NCBI RefSeq assembly: GCF_015732285.1
Contig: NZ_WIQU01000040.1
Location: 1 to 64,000, forward strand
Direction: 5' to 3'
DNA: 64,000 nucleotides
DNA from: Pectinatus frisingensis
GTDB lineage: Bacteria; Bacillota; Negativicutes; Selenomonadales; Selenomonadaceae
The position numbers were made by a program, and so were the translations under genes. The notes beneath the pieces are model-generated. The model did no database searches and was not told where the DNA came from. It saw only the letters and a list, made by a program, of their open reading frames with translations. This document shows positions 50,109-60,797 of the stretch, piece after piece (the first letter of the stretch is position 1; each line of letters begins with the position of its first letter).

Positions 50109-50471
50109 ATGAAATTCAGATTTGCCCATAATAATCTCAACGTACTTGATTTAGAAAAATCAGCAGCTTTTTATGCACAGGCATTTGGTTTGAAGGAAGT
50201 ACGGCGTAAGGAAACAGCAGATTTTGTCCTTTTGTATTTGGGTGATGGTCAGACCAGCCACGAATTGGAACTGACATGGTTAAAAGCCCGCAAGGAAAAA
50301 TATAATCTAGGAGATAATGAATTTCATTTAGCGTTTGCGGTGGACGATTTTACTGCGGCACATGAGCTTCATGAAAGAATGGACTGTATTTGTTATGAAA
50401 ATAAAAAAATGGGAATATATTTTGTGTCAGATCCTGACGGATACTGGTTGGAAGTAATTCCTAAAAAATGA
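50109..50471 (+). CDS. VOC-superfamily (glyoxalase I-like) protein
   Basis: About 120 aa. FAHNNLNVLDLEKSAAFYAQA, then ELELTWLKARKEKYNLGDNE, FHLAFAVDDFTAAHELH and VSDPDGYWLEVIPKK show the beta-alpha-beta-beta-beta repeats and the metal ligands of glyoxalase I (His, Glu, His, Glu). Lactoylglutathione lyase activity on methylglyoxal is likely but substrate is unproven. Start at 50109 after GGGGGA. Followed by hexokinase after 19 bases. Confidence 0.87.
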   Translation: MKFRFAHNNLNVLDLEKSAAFYAQAFGLKEVRRKETADFVLLYLGDGQTSHELELTWLKARKEKYNLGDNEFHLAFAVDDFTAAHELHERMDCICYENKKMGIYFVSDPDGYWLEVIPKK

Positions 50472-50490
50472 TGAGAGGGATACAATTCCA

Positions 50491-51762
50491 ATGGATGATA
50501 AAAAATTAAAAAAAATGCTTTGCGAGTTTAATATTACCATCGATGATCTTAAACAAACGGCGGCTTGTGTGCGTTATGATATTGAGCAGGGACTCAAAAA
50601 TAAGCCGACATCTTTGAAAATGCTTAAATCGTATATTGGACTTCCCAGTGGAGCTGAGACTGGTGAATATTTAGCACTGGATTTTGGCGGTACTAATCTG
50701 CGGGTTGTTTTGGTTCGCCTGGACGGAAACGGCAAATATAGTATTATCAAAAAAATAGCTAAACCGCTTAAAGTACCTGGTGTATATGATTTTATCGGGG
50801 CACAGGCAAAGGCTGAGGATCTTTTTGATTTTATTGCCGGGATAATTGCAGAAGTAATAGATGGGGACAAAAAGAAAAAGTATTTTCTCGGGCATACTTT
50901 TTCTTTTCCATCCAGTCAGACTAATATATATAATGCCCGGCTTATAACATGGACCAAGGAATTTGCCACAAGCGGGGTGGAAGGCCATGTGGTTAATGAT
51001 TTGCTAAGGGAAGCATTGATTCGTCAGGGATTCGGCAATGTGGAACCAATTGCGGTCATTAATGATACAGTCGCAGTATTATTGGCGGCAGCTTATAAAT
51101 CTTCTGATACATATATTAGTTCAATATATGCAACGGGGCATAATACATGTTATTTTGAAACGTATCAGGGATCTGACGGCAAGCCGATGATAATTAATTT
51201 GGAAATTGGCGGATTCGATAAATTGGTGGTAAATGAATATGATAATCGCCTTAATGCCGATTCGGAATTACCTGATCAGCAGCGCATGGAAAAAATGGTT
51301 TCCGGACGTTACATCGGTGAACTGTTCACTTATTGTATGCAGGATTTATTTGCGGCTGTGGGTAAAATACATTTTAGCAGTATAGATTTATCGGCTATTT
51401 TAAATGATGAAGAAACAGAATTGCCTGTCATACGGAAGTTGATTATTGAACGCATTGGTGTTGAAATAACACGGCAGGAAGCTGAGAATATCAAGAAATT
51501 GGCGGCCGTTATTGTAAGTCGTTCGGCACGTATTGTTGCTGCCAGTTTCTGCGGTGTTTTGTGGCATATTTTCCCGGAAAACATACCGGCACATAACATC
51601 GTTATTGATGGTTCAGTATTTGAGAAGATGCCGCTGGTAACTGATAATATGTATAGAACATTAAATGAAATTCTCGGTGACGAATCGGCCAATGTAAGAT
51701 TGGTTTTAGAAAATGGCGGTTCTGTTTTAGGAGCTGCCGTGGCTGCGGCTATGAACAAATAA
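50491..51762 (+). CDS. Eukaryote-type hexokinase
   Basis: 423 aa. Hexokinase motifs of the eukaryotic (not ROK or Glk) family: phosphate-1 LALDFGGTNLRVVLVRL, sugar-binding GHTFSFPSSQTNIYNARLIT then WTKEF, catalytic-Asp region VAVINDTVAVLLAAAY, and VIDGSVFEKMP and LENGGSVLGAAVAAA in the adenosine site. It phosphorylates hexoses at C6 in the cytosol. The family is sporadic in bacteria. Between a glyoxalase-like gene and rpoN in one apparent operon. Confidence 0.9.
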   Translation: MDDKKLKKMLCEFNITIDDLKQTAACVRYDIEQGLKNKPTSLKMLKSYIGLPSGAETGEYLALDFGGTNLRVVLVRLDGNGKYSIIKKIAKPLKVPGVYDFIGAQAKAEDLFDFIAGIIAEVIDGDKKKKYFLGHTFSFPSSQTNIYNARLITWTKEFATSGVEGHVVNDLLREALIRQGFGNVEPIAVINDTVAVLLAAAYKSSDTYISSIYATGHNTCYFETYQGSDGKPMIINLEIGGFDKLVVNEYDNRLNADSELPDQQRMEKMVSGRYIGELFTYCMQDLFAAVGKIHFSSIDLSAILNDEETELPVIRKLIIERIGVEITRQEAENIKKLAAVIVSRSARIVAASFCGVLWHIFPENIPAHNIVIDGSVFEKMPLVTDNMYRTLNEILGDESANVRLVLENGGSVLGAAVAAAMNK

Positions 51763-51778
51763 GATTGAGGACCATAAG

Positions 51779-53143
51779 ATGAAGCAGGATTTGGCTTTAA
51801 ATATAAAGCAAAAATTGATTATGACACCAAGAATGCAGCAGTCAGTGAAAATATTGCAGATGTCATCACAGGATCTGCATGCTGCCATTGAAGAAGAATA
51901 TAATGAAAACCCTACTTTGGAATTTGCGGAGCTTAAGACGGATAGTGATAGTGACATAAGACAGAAACTTACTGTTGATGACATAAAAAAATTGGCTGAA
52001 TTTCTGGATAATGGCAAAGAAGGACATCATTCGTCAACAGCGGCAGATGACGAGTATGATTTTACTATACCGGCAGAAGAAAAAAATCTGGCTGATTATT
52101 TGTATGAACAAGTTGGATGGACATTTACAGATACAAAAAAGCGTAATATTGCTGATTATATCATCGGCTGTATCGATGACTGTGGTTATCTTACGGCTAC
52201 ACTTGAAGATATAGCTGCCTTAACGCAAAATCCGGTTGATGAAATTGAAGCAATACTGCAGATAATACAATCTTTTGAACCGGCGGGGGTAGGGGCACGC
52301 AATTTATCGGAATGTTTAAGACTGCAGGCACGGCGATTAGCTATTTACAATGGACTTACGGCAGTGATAATTGATAAATATTTGCTGCAGCTTGCTAAAA
52401 ATCAATTAAAGATAATTGCTCAAGCCGAAAATGCAGATATTACTGATGTTCAAAAAGCTGTGGCAATTATAAAGAAGCTGACGCCAAAACCGGGCGCAGC
52501 TTATGGAAACGAACAGATCGAGCATATTATCCCTGATGTTACAGTGCGTCAAATTGATGGTAAATATGTAGTACTGGTCAATGAATATACGGTTCCCAGT
52601 CTTCGAATAAGTGAACTTTATCGCAACACGCATAATATGGATGCGCAGACGAAAAAATATGTAGAACAGCGTGTTAATTCAGCTATTTGGTTGATTAACA
52701 GCATTGAACAGCGCCGCCAAACATTGTTTAATGTTGCTTCACAAATAGTTTTGCAGCAAAAAGATTTTTTTGATAATGGTTATGAATATTTGCGGCCGTT
52801 ATCTATGAAAACGATAGCCGAGATATTAGGAATCCATGAATCAACGGTCAGCAGGGCTATCGCCAATAAATATATGGAAACACCACATGGAATAATAAGT
52901 ATTCGTAAATTTTTTCCGGCTAATGCTGTATCTACGACTACCGGAGAAGAAATGATAGCTGCCAAGATAAAAACTGTTATAAAAAACCTGATTGAAGGGG
53001 AAAATTCGGCAAAACCATTAAGCGATCAGAAAATCTGTGATTTACTACAGGAGCAGGCTATCGATATTTCACGGCGTACAGTTATGAAATACCGTGAACA
53101 ATTGGGTTATCAGTCTTCTACGGTCAGAAAACAATATATATAA
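51779..53143 (+). CDS. rpoN: RNA polymerase sigma-54 factor
   Basis: 454 aa. Region I is Gln/Leu-rich (MTPRMQQSVKILQMSSQDL); the core-binding region has FEPAGVGARNLSECLRLQ; the helix-turn-helix has IAEILGIHESTVSRAIANKY and the RpoN box ISRRTVMKYREQLG is near the C-terminus. It directs transcription from -24/-12 promoters with enhancer-binding activators. Starts 16 bases after the hexokinase stop. No activator is nearby. Confidence 0.96.
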   Translation: MKQDLALNIKQKLIMTPRMQQSVKILQMSSQDLHAAIEEEYNENPTLEFAELKTDSDSDIRQKLTVDDIKKLAEFLDNGKEGHHSSTAADDEYDFTIPAEEKNLADYLYEQVGWTFTDTKKRNIADYIIGCIDDCGYLTATLEDIAALTQNPVDEIEAILQIIQSFEPAGVGARNLSECLRLQARRLAIYNGLTAVIIDKYLLQLAKNQLKIIAQAENADITDVQKAVAIIKKLTPKPGAAYGNEQIEHIIPDVTVRQIDGKYVVLVNEYTVPSLRISELYRNTHNMDAQTKKYVEQRVNSAIWLINSIEQRRQTLFNVASQIVLQQKDFFDNGYEYLRPLSMKTIAEILGIHESTVSRAIANKYMETPHGIISIRKFFPANAVSTTTGEEMIAAKIKTVIKNLIEGENSAKPLSDQKICDLLQEQAIDISRRTVMKYREQLGYQSSTVRKQYI

Positions 53144-53167
53144 TGTTTGCTTTATTATATTGGATAA

Positions 53168-53228
53168 AATAATAAGTCCGGTGCTGATGATCTTCTGCTG
53201 CCGAAGTATCAGTACCGGACTTATTATT
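53168..53228. terminator. Bidirectional terminator between rpoN and the chemoreceptor gene
   Basis: AATAATAAGTCCGGTGCTGAT (53168-53188) pairs with its near complement at 53208-53228 (one G-T pair). Confidence 0.92.
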
Positions 53229-53242
53229 ACTAATTTTAGTAA

Positions 53243-54079
53243 TTAATTATCGGATTGTTCCATGGCGGTTTCTAAATTTTTCGCAGCTTTGGTTATATGC
53301 GCCAAAGTAGCTGTTATTTCTTCGGTGGATGCAGCTTGCTGTTCACTTATAGCACCGACAGCTTCTATGGATTTAAAAATTTCGGCTACGCCATGATTCA
53401 TTTCTTCAAGAATAGAATGGATTTGTTCGGTGGCATTTTTGGATTGATCAGCAAGTTTCCGGACTTCTTCCGCAACAACGGCAAATCCTCTGCCGTGTTC
53501 GCCGGCACGTGCTGCTTCAATAGCTGCATTCAGTCCTAAAAGATTGGTTTGCTGGGCAATATTATTAATGAATTCGATTACTTTTGCTGTTTCACCGCTT
53601 TTTTGTTTTAAGTTGGTTGCTTCCGTTATGGAACCTTGGCCTGATTTGGCTAATTCACCGGCACTGTTGGCAACTTGTTCTATAGATTGGTAAGCTGTTT
53701 GTGTGGAAGAAACTACGTCTTTTACAGCTTTTATTAAATTGTCGTTGGCAGCGGCGCTGGTGCAGAAGGCACTTAATGTGCCGATAATTTCATTACTGGC
53801 ATTGTATAGGGGAATCACGGTAATTTTTTGTCTGCCGTCGGAACTGGTTTTACTGATACGGGTTTTGTTGTTTAGACATTCTTTGACATCTGAGTTAATG
53901 GCACCGCCTTTTTGGATGTCATTATTGAGTGATGCTTCTTTTTCACAAGCAAGATATTGTGTCAAATCGGATATTGCGATAAGCGATATATTTGGCAAAA
54001 GTTGTTTTACCAAGGGAATAGTAAAACTGAAAGAATTGAAAATATCAGTATCGCTTTTTATATTTTCCGGATAATTCAT
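53243..54079 (-). CDS. Soluble methyl-accepting chemotaxis-type receptor
   Basis: 278 aa without any membrane segment. The N-terminal 115 residues ([40 protein letters not shown]) look like a small ligand-sensing domain. The C-terminal helix pair has the receptor hairpin tip [20 protein letters not shown] then [16 protein letters not shown]. It would signal to CheA/CheW from the cytoplasm; ligand unknown. The signalling helices are short compared with full receptors. Confidence 0.85.
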   Translation of the reverse strand: MNYPENIKSDTDIFNSFSFTIPLVKQLLPNISLIAISDLTQYLACEKEASLNNDIQKGGAINSDVKECLNNKTRISKTSSDGRQKITVIPLYNASNEIIGTLSAFCTSAAANDNLIKAVKDVVSSTQTAYQSIEQVANSAGELAKSGQGSITEATNLKQKSGETAKVIEFINNIAQQTNLLGLNAAIEAARAGEHGRGFAVVAEEVRKLADQSKNATEQIHSILEEMNHGVAEIFKSIEAVGAISEQQAASTEEITATLAHITKAAKNLETAMEQSDN

Positions 54080-54371
54080 TATATGATCTCCTCTAAGATG
54101 TTAATAAATTTGTATGAATATTGGCATTAATTGCATTAAATTGATTGTAGTTTATTAAATATAAAAAGTCAACATAATATAAAACAATTAATTATTCATA
54201 TGATAAAATAAATTTTTAATAAAAAAAATTTATTTTTATCATTAATACTATTGTTATTTTATTCACAATCGTTTATAATAACTTTGTGACAAAAAGTACA
54301 TACTTATTGTACTAAAACATTGCTTGACACAGATTATGCCAAGTGGATTTTTTACGCTGGGAGTGGGAAAT
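54080..54371. promoter_or_regulatory. Divergent AT-rich region before ndh; possible Rex half-site
   Basis: 292 bp without a gene. TTGTGACAAAAAGTACA (about 54284-54300) has one good Rex half-site (TTGTGA) and a poor second half; AGTAC...GTACT forms a short inverted repeat beside it. Regulation of NDH-2 by Rex is known in Bacilli; here only suggestive. Confidence 0.3.
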
Positions 54372-55643
54372 ATGTCGGGGAAAAGACCTCATGTAGTGAT
54401 TGTGGGTGCCGGATTCGGGGGAATCAAGGCAGCAAAATTGCTCGCTCGGGAAGATGTGGATGTCACATTGATTGATCGCAATAATTTTCAATTATTTCAG
54501 CCGTTGTTGTATCAAGTCTCTACATCAATGCTGTCAATTGATGAAATTGCGTATCCAATAAGAACATTTTTCCGTAAGAACAAAAATGTGCGGTTCATGT
54601 TGGCACATGTACAGGGATTTGATGCGAAAAATAAGGAAGTAATTACACCTTATGGGCATGTTAAGTACGATTATCTTATTCTTGCCGCTGGGTCTACTAC
54701 TAATTATTTTGGCATGAATAAGTTGGCTTATTCCACTTATGGCATGAAAACGCTGCGGGAAGCTATTCATATACGCAATCATGTGTTGCATATGTTTGAA
54801 CGGGCTGAACGTGAAAAAGATCCGGATGTACGTAAAAAAATGCTTACATTTGTTTGTGTGGGCGGTGGACCTACAGGAATTGAAGAAGTTGGTTCTCTTT
54901 CTGAGTTAGTCTATATGGCAATGAAAGATGAGTATCATGGACTTGATTTAAATGAAGTGTCTATAATTCTAATTGAAGCTACTGATAAGGTATTGCCGAT
55001 GATGCCACCTGATTTGCGTGATGAAACAGTGCGAATTCTGAAAAAGAAGAAGGTTGACGTACGTCTTAATACTCAGGTGGTAGATTGTGATGAAGATGGT
55101 CTTACATTAAAAGACGGGACCAAAATAGCTACACGCACTGTAATCTGGGCGGCAGGGGTGAAAGCAGTACCAATGATTGCCAAATTTGGTGCCGAAGTTG
55201 ATCGGGCTGGTCGGATTATCGTTGGAAAAACACTGCAGGTTCCTGGGCATCCGGAAGTTTTCGCTATCGGTGACTGTGCTCATCTTGAACAAGATGGACA
55301 TCCGTTGGCGACAATAGCACCTGTTGCAACACAAGGGGCTGTTGTTTGTGTGGCAAATGTAAAAAGCCTTATTAAAGGGCAAAATAAACTGCAGGAATTT
55401 ACTTATCATGATGTTGGCAGCATGGCAACAATCGGTCGGGGCCAGGCAGTCATGTGTAAAGGCAGCTGGAAAATGAAGGGCTTTTTTGCCTGGAGTGCCT
55501 GGCTGACTGTACATTTGATACGTTTGGCGGGAGCCCATACCAATATAACAGTTGCCTTGAAGTGGGCTTGGAACTGGCTGTCAGGGATAAGATTGGGACG
55601 TATTATTACCAATATTCCGGATAATCGCGATTCCAATACGTAA
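54372..55643 (+). CDS. ndh: Type II NADH dehydrogenase (NDH-2)
   Basis: About 423 aa. FAD motif HVVIVGAGFGGIKAAKLLAR, the NDH-2 quinone/flavin sequence NFQLFQPLLYQVSTSML, the NAD-binding motif FVCVGGGPTGIEEVGSLSEL, TVIWAAGVKA, VFAIGDCAHLEQDGHPLATI and a C-terminal amphipathic region (KWAWNWLSGIRLGRII) for membrane binding. It moves electrons from NADH to quinone without pumping protons. Start at 54372 (MSGKRPHVV) after GGGAG. Confidence 0.94.
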   Translation: MSGKRPHVVIVGAGFGGIKAAKLLAREDVDVTLIDRNNFQLFQPLLYQVSTSMLSIDEIAYPIRTFFRKNKNVRFMLAHVQGFDAKNKEVITPYGHVKYDYLILAAGSTTNYFGMNKLAYSTYGMKTLREAIHIRNHVLHMFERAEREKDPDVRKKMLTFVCVGGGPTGIEEVGSLSELVYMAMKDEYHGLDLNEVSIILIEATDKVLPMMPPDLRDETVRILKKKKVDVRLNTQVVDCDEDGLTLKDGTKIATRTVIWAAGVKAVPMIAKFGAEVDRAGRIIVGKTLQVPGHPEVFAIGDCAHLEQDGHPLATIAPVATQGAVVCVANVKSLIKGQNKLQEFTYHDVGSMATIGRGQAVMCKGSWKMKGFFAWSAWLTVHLIRLAGAHTNITVALKWAWNWLSGIRLGRIITNIPDNRDSNT

Positions 55644-55670
55644 CAGTTAGAACAAAAACTTGATATAATA

Positions 55671-55714
55671 AAAAGGCGTCGAATCATTTACTTTATGATT
55701 TGATGCTTTTTTTT
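55671..55714 (+). terminator. Terminator after ndh
   Basis: AAAAGGCGTCGAATCAT pairs with ATGATTTGATGCTTTT (some G-U) and runs into TTTTTTTT. Confidence 0.88.
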
Positions 55715-55778
55715 GTGTTATAATGGTTTTGTTTGGTAATTTATTTGATTAGGCAAATGGATAAGGGGGATGCATATA

Positions 55779-57029
55779 TTGCTGCGTATTGTGTTTATGG
55801 GAATATTGTCATTGGTTTGTTTGTCGCAGACAGCTGTGGCGGCGCCTATGCATGATAAGGCGGATTATACAGGGACAATAAGTGACTCGGTGAATAAGGT
55901 AAGTATTAAGTGGACACCAATAGCCGGTGCTGTTCAGTACAGGCTTAATATCACCGATAAAACAGTGATATTGAAAACAGTTAAGCCTATATATGCTGCT
56001 GGATGTGAGCTGGATGTGAAGGATTTGTCTGTTGATTTTAAAAATTTGGATTGGCAGGTACAAGGACTCGATTATAACGGCGCTCCGGTAAGTGAATACA
56101 GCAAGCCGGAACCTTTGTCGAATGCAATAATAAACAGTGATCGTCCTATTGCGACAACACAATTTGACAAGATGAAATATACACCGGTTTATCCCACATA
56201 CTCATGGATACCATACTTGAATGCAGCCAAGTATGCGATACGTGTTTATCACAGTGATAGTGGCAGATTTGGCACGGCAGATACCTTATTACATGAATAT
56301 AAGACGGATACAGGGTTTGATTTTTATGATCCGTCAGCCTATGTAAAACCTGGACAATATTATTGGACTATTCAGGCGAGAAATGTCAATGATCGTCCGA
56401 TAAGCCACTGGTCAAAGCCGATATATTTTTCTGTAATCAATAAAAATATTATTACAGCAGCTTTGGGAGATAGTATTACACATGGCGGCGGGGCAATTAG
56501 TACGCCACCGGGGTATCTTATATATGACTGGCAGACATATTGCCCGGTTCCGGTATTGAACATTGGCTATAGTGGGGATACCACGAGTGCAATGCTTAAA
56601 CGTTTTACGTCCGACGTACTTCCATTTAAGCCGCAGGTCCTGGTGATAATGGGCGGTGTAAATGACATCCGAACCGGAATAACGGCTCAGGAGGTCATAA
56701 ATAATTTGTCACAGATACGACAGCTGTGTATTGATAACAATATTATACCGGTATTGGTAACAGTTACACCTGTCGAACCGGCTAAGATGCAAATTGTCGG
56801 CAGAAATCCGCCTGATGACTGGCAGTCTCAGTTAAATACGGTTAATAATTGGATAATGTCCTACAAAAATTCAATAGATGTTGCGTCCCTTTTGACTGAT
56901 AACAGTGGATTGCTGCGAAATGACTTTACGACTGATGGACTGCATCCTGATATGATCGGTAAGGAAATAATCGGGTCAACTATCGGACAGGCACTATTAA
57001 AAAATTATCCGGATATTTATAGTAAATAG
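55779..57029 (+). CDS. Secreted SGNH/GDSL-type hydrolase
   Basis: About 416 aa with a signal peptide (LRIVFMGILSLVCLSQTAVA then APM). Residues 20-220 contain two fibronectin-like or Ig-like beta domains (VSIKWTPIAGAVQYRLNITD; YSWIPYLNAAKYAIRVYHSD). The C-terminal SGNH hydrolase has block I AALGDSITHGGG, block III VIMGGVNDIRTG and block V TTDGLHPDM with the catalytic His. It probably removes acyl groups from an extracellular carbohydrate. TTG at 55779 is the better spaced start after AAGGGGG; an ATG at 55770 directly abuts that site. Confidence 0.85.
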   Translation: MLRIVFMGILSLVCLSQTAVAAPMHDKADYTGTISDSVNKVSIKWTPIAGAVQYRLNITDKTVILKTVKPIYAAGCELDVKDLSVDFKNLDWQVQGLDYNGAPVSEYSKPEPLSNAIINSDRPIATTQFDKMKYTPVYPTYSWIPYLNAAKYAIRVYHSDSGRFGTADTLLHEYKTDTGFDFYDPSAYVKPGQYYWTIQARNVNDRPISHWSKPIYFSVINKNIITAALGDSITHGGGAISTPPGYLIYDWQTYCPVPVLNIGYSGDTTSAMLKRFTSDVLPFKPQVLVIMGGVNDIRTGITAQEVINNLSQIRQLCIDNNIIPVLVTVTPVEPAKMQIVGRNPPDDWQSQLNTVNNWIMSYKNSIDVASLLTDNSGLLRNDFTTDGLHPDMIGKEIIGSTIGQALLKNYPDIYSK

Positions 57030-57059
57030 GACAAGTTTGTGTAAAATTTCTGAGGAATG

Positions 57060-57239
57060 GTGATTGTTACGCCGGAAAATGATGATATAAAAAACGTCGA
57101 GTCAGCTATACGGGCAATCAATAAGCTTTGCGGGCATTGTTCCATTTGCAGCAGCCAATGTCCTGTGGCTGTTGCCCGGCGGGCGATGGAATCGTTGTGC
57201 TATGATTTGCAACGCACGCATGATGAAAATAACATGTGA
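57060..57239 (+). CDS. Small single-cluster ferredoxin-like protein
   Basis: 59-60 aa. KLCGHCSICSSQCPVAVARR has C-x2-C-x2-C-x3-CP, the ligand pattern of one 4Fe-4S cluster, inside an otherwise helical protein (NVESAIRAINKL; AMESLCYDL). GAGGA precedes the start; ATG at 57057 or GTG at 57060 are possible. It follows the SGNH gene closely and lies before the glyQS leader. Confidence 0.6.
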   Translation: MIVTPENDDIKNVESAIRAINKLCGHCSICSSQCPVAVARRAMESLCYDLQRTHDENNM

Positions 57240-57402
57240 GGCAAAAATACCGGGCAGCCCGGACTTAGCTTAAAAGTGGTATGGAAATATAAATATATAG
57301 GTAATAATAAAAGAAATGTATTTTAGTGGAGCATAGAAAGTTCTTTATTATGATTTAATTTAAATGATTGTTTTGTGCAGATGATAAACATGTTATGGTT
57401 TA

Positions 57403-57431
57403 TTGACAAAAAAATTTTTATCTGGTAGACT
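57403..57431 (+). promoter_or_regulatory. Promoter of the glyQS T-box unit
   Basis: TTGACA (57403-57408), 17 bp, TAGACT (57426-57431); start site expected near 57438. Confidence 0.78.
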
Positions 57432-57437
57432 ATATAC

Positions 57438-57640
57438 GTTTAGCGATGAGCAGTATTATTCAGTTCTGTAGTAAAGCGAGGCGCGGTGGTGAAAGGCGTT
57501 GTTGGGACTGACGGCAGGCTGTTAGCTGTGAAAAATTAATATTTAAAGCGGGCTTATGCCAATCAGGGTGGAACCGCGGATTTATATCCGTCCCTGTGAT
57601 GTTGTTAATATCACAGGGACGGTTTTATTTTTATTTATAC
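57438..57640 (+). ncRNA. T-box leader controlling glyQS
   Basis: The conserved antiterminator sequence AGGGTGGAACCGCG is at about 57567-57580, preceded by stem-loop-rich sequence (GATGAGCAGTA ... AAGCGAGGCGCGGTGGTGAA). The competing terminator is GTCCCTGTGAT...ATCACAGGGAC then TTTTATTTTT (to about 57632). Uncharged tRNA-Gly should favour read-through into glyQS. I could not assign the specifier codon confidently. Confidence 0.93.
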
Positions 57641-57689
57641 AGTTTATTATTAAAATATTGCCGAAACAATAAGAGGAGGTTTTTATTTT

Positions 57690-58568
57690 ATGACATTTCA
57701 AGAAATTATTTTGGCTTTGCAAAATTTTTGGTCTGAGCAGGGCTGTATATTAATGCAGCCTTATGATGTAGAAAAAGGAGCCGGAACAATGAATCCGTCG
57801 ACTTTTTTGCGCGTATTAGGACCTGAGCCATGGCATGTTGCCTATGTTGAACCATCACGCCGCCCGGCTGACGGACGTTATGGGGAAAATCCCAATAGGT
57901 TGTTCCAGCACCACCAGTTTCAGGTTATTATGAAACCATCACCTGATAATATTCAAGAACTTTATTTAGCCAGTTTAAAAAAACTTGGGGTTCATCCGGA
58001 AGACCATGATATTCGGTTTGTTGAAGATAATTGGGAATCACCGACTTTGGGTGCCTGGGGTCTTGGCTGGGAAGTCTGGCTGGATGGTATGGAAATAACA
58101 CAGTTTACATATTTTCAACAAGTGGGCAGTGTGGATATAAGACCGGTGGCTTCAGAAATTACTTATGGATTGGAACGTCTGGCTATGTATATCCAAGGCA
58201 GGGAAAATGTTTTTGATATAGTTTGGTCAGGCGATTACACATACGGTGATGTATTTAAACAAAATGAATTCGAACAGTCTACGTATAATTTTGAATTAGC
58301 CGATACAAAGATGTTATTTGATTTATTTGACAAATATGAAAAAGAGGCTTTGCGTATAATTAAACTGGGATTTGTCCATCCTGCGTATGATTATGTTTTG
58401 AAATGCTCACATACATTTAATTTGCTTGATGCCAGAGGTGCAATCAGCGTATCTGAACGTACGGCATTTATCGGCAGAGTCAGGAATTTGTCACGGCAAT
58501 GTGCAAAATGCTATCTAAAGCAGCGTGAGGAGCTTGGCTATCCAATGTTAAATCGAGGTGTTAAATGA
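57690..58568 (+). CDS. glyQ: Glycine-tRNA ligase, alpha subunit
   Basis: 292 aa. [56 protein letters not shown] and [20 protein letters not shown] are conserved in bacterial alpha-2 beta-2 GlyRS. AGAGGAGG precedes the ATG. The stop overlaps the glyS start. Confidence 0.98.
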   Translation: MTFQEIILALQNFWSEQGCILMQPYDVEKGAGTMNPSTFLRVLGPEPWHVAYVEPSRRPADGRYGENPNRLFQHHQFQVIMKPSPDNIQELYLASLKKLGVHPEDHDIRFVEDNWESPTLGAWGLGWEVWLDGMEITQFTYFQQVGSVDIRPVASEITYGLERLAMYIQGRENVFDIVWSGDYTYGDVFKQNEFEQSTYNFELADTKMLFDLFDKYEKEALRIIKLGFVHPAYDYVLKCSHTFNLLDARGAISVSERTAFIGRVRNLSRQCAKCYLKQREELGYPMLNRGVK

Positions 58569-60613
58569 TGAGTAGGGATTTACTATTAGAAATAGGCACG
58601 GAGGAAGTTCCGGCACATTTTATGCCTGGGATTCTGCAGCAGCTTAAAGTAAAAGCAGCTGATAAGTTTGACCAGCTGCATATTGATGTGTCTGGAATAA
58701 GAACGCTGGGAACGCCGCGCCGTATTACTTTACTGATAAAAGGCATGGCGGAAAAACAGGCGGATATTTCTATAGAACACAAGGGACCGTCGACTAAAAT
58801 AGCTTTTGATAAAGCGGGAAATCCGACTAAGGCTGCGGTAGGATTTGCCCGGGGCAAAAATATTCCGGTGGATAAATTGACGGTGAAAGACGGATATGTA
58901 TACGCTGTCGTTCATGAGCAGGGAAAGGCAACAGCAAAATTACTGTCAGTGATTTTACCGGAACTTATAGAAAATTTAAATTTTCCTAAAACCATGCGTT
59001 GGGCTGATTTGGATTTTCATTTTGTCCGGCCGATTCGTTGGATCGTGGCATTGTTTGGTGATGAAATAATTAATTTTACTATTGCAAATGTGAAATCGGG
59101 TAATAAAACACGTGGACACAGGTTTTTAAGCGATGGTGAGCATATTATCCCTAATGCTTCAGAGTATGAAGAAGTATTGAAAAATCTCCATATTATAGTT
59201 GATCAAATTGAACGTCGGACAATGATCGAAAAGCAAATTAAAGAACTGGCGGAAAAAAATAATGGCATTGCGCAAATAACAGATGAATTGCTGGAAGAAG
59301 TCACCTATTTGGTTGAATATCCCACAGCGTTATGCGGCAGATTTGAGGATAAATATTTACAGCTGCCTAAGGAAGCTGTAATTACACCGATGCGTGAACA
59401 TCAGCGGTATTTTCCGGTTGCAGATGCTGCTGGGAAGTTGTTGCCTTTATTTATTACGGTGCGAAATGGCGGCACTAAATCATTGCCAACAGTGCAGCAT
59501 GGCAACGAACGTGTGCTGAGAGCAAGATTGGCTGATGCACAATTCTTTTTTGATGAAGACCGGAAAAAGAAATTAGCTGATTATCTCGAAAAATTAAAGG
59601 CTGTTGTTTTTCAGGAAGGACTTGGCAGTGTTTATGATAAAACCCTGCGCTTGGAACAGTTGGCACAATATTTGGGCAGGGCAGTTGATGCGACTCCGGT
59701 TGATTTGGATGCGGCCAAACGGGCAGCTTTTTTATCCAAGGCTGATCTTGTTACCGGAATGGTTTGCGAATTTACCGAACTGCAGGGAATTATGGGGCGT
59801 GAATATGCGCTGTTGGATGGTGAAAGTGGTGCTGTGGCAACGGCGATAGATGAGCAATACATGCCGCGATTTGCCGGGGATAGATTACCGGGAACAGTAG
59901 CCGGCCGACTGGTCAGCCTGTCCGATAAAATTGATAATATTACGGCAACTTTCAGCCGCGGTCTTGTTCCGACTGGGTCGCAGGATCCATTTGCCTTGCG
60001 CAGACAGGCGCTGGGAATTGTCAATATATTGATTGAGGGACAGATAAATATATCTTTGACAAAGTTCATTGATAAGGCAATGAGTCTGCTTGATATTAAT
60101 TCTAATAAAAAAACCGGATTATTGAATAGTATTGTCGATTTTATAAAATCACGGTTTAATACTGTACTCACTGCGGATGGTATTTGTTACGATGTTATTG
60201 ATGCTGTCAGTGGAACTATTGATGATATTTATGCAGCATATAAAAAAGCCAAGGTAATCAATACTAAGGTGCTCGAAGGAGACTTGTCGGCAGCAATACA
60301 GGCTTTCATCAGAGTCAGTAATATTGCAAAAACGGATAATTTGCAAATGGATGCGGCCTTGTTTACCTGTAGGGAAGAAAAAGCGCTTTATGACAGTTAT
60401 ATTACGGTAAAAAAAGCCGTCGCCGAATACAAGTATGATTATGCGGGAGTAATTGATGAGTTAACAAAATTAACGGCACCGATTGATATGTTTTTTGATA
60501 AGGTAATGGTAATGGATAAAGATGAAGTGATAAAAAATAATCGGTTGGGTTTGTTGAAAAATATAGATAATTTAGTTAAAAAAACAGCTGATTTCAGCAG
60601 GATAGTCCTTTAA
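58565..60613 (+). CDS. glyS: Glycine-tRNA ligase, beta subunit
   Basis: 682 aa. [20 protein letters not shown] at the start, then [20 protein letters not shown] and [15 protein letters not shown], typical of GlyS. The C-terminal anticodon-binding region includes [15 protein letters not shown] and [16 protein letters not shown]. Start codon (ATG at 58565 or 58568) overlaps the glyQ stop. Confidence 0.98.
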   Translation: MMSRDLLLEIGTEEVPAHFMPGILQQLKVKAADKFDQLHIDVSGIRTLGTPRRITLLIKGMAEKQADISIEHKGPSTKIAFDKAGNPTKAAVGFARGKNIPVDKLTVKDGYVYAVVHEQGKATAKLLSVILPELIENLNFPKTMRWADLDFHFVRPIRWIVALFGDEIINFTIANVKSGNKTRGHRFLSDGEHIIPNASEYEEVLKNLHIIVDQIERRTMIEKQIKELAEKNNGIAQITDELLEEVTYLVEYPTALCGRFEDKYLQLPKEAVITPMREHQRYFPVADAAGKLLPLFITVRNGGTKSLPTVQHGNERVLRARLADAQFFFDEDRKKKLADYLEKLKAVVFQEGLGSVYDKTLRLEQLAQYLGRAVDATPVDLDAAKRAAFLSKADLVTGMVCEFTELQGIMGREYALLDGESGAVATAIDEQYMPRFAGDRLPGTVAGRLVSLSDKIDNITATFSRGLVPTGSQDPFALRRQALGIVNILIEGQINISLTKFIDKAMSLLDINSNKKTGLLNSIVDFIKSRFNTVLTADGICYDVIDAVSGTIDDIYAAYKKAKVINTKVLEGDLSAAIQAFIRVSNIAKTDNLQMDAALFTCREEKALYDSYITVKKAVAEYKYDYAGVIDELTKLTAPIDMFFDKVMVMDKDEVIKNNRLGLLKNIDNLVKKTADFSRIVL

Positions 60614-60797
60614 ATAGAAGATACAGCTACGCTTTTAAGGCCGTTTTTTCATTTTCCCCAACCTGAGATAAATTTACAGTCTGCATTATTCGGTGAATAG
60701 GATAAAAACGGCTGCTATTGATAAATATAGTGGTACAGGGCATGGCTATATCGGCTTAGTCCATGCCTATCGAATAATAAGAGAAGGAATAAAATAT

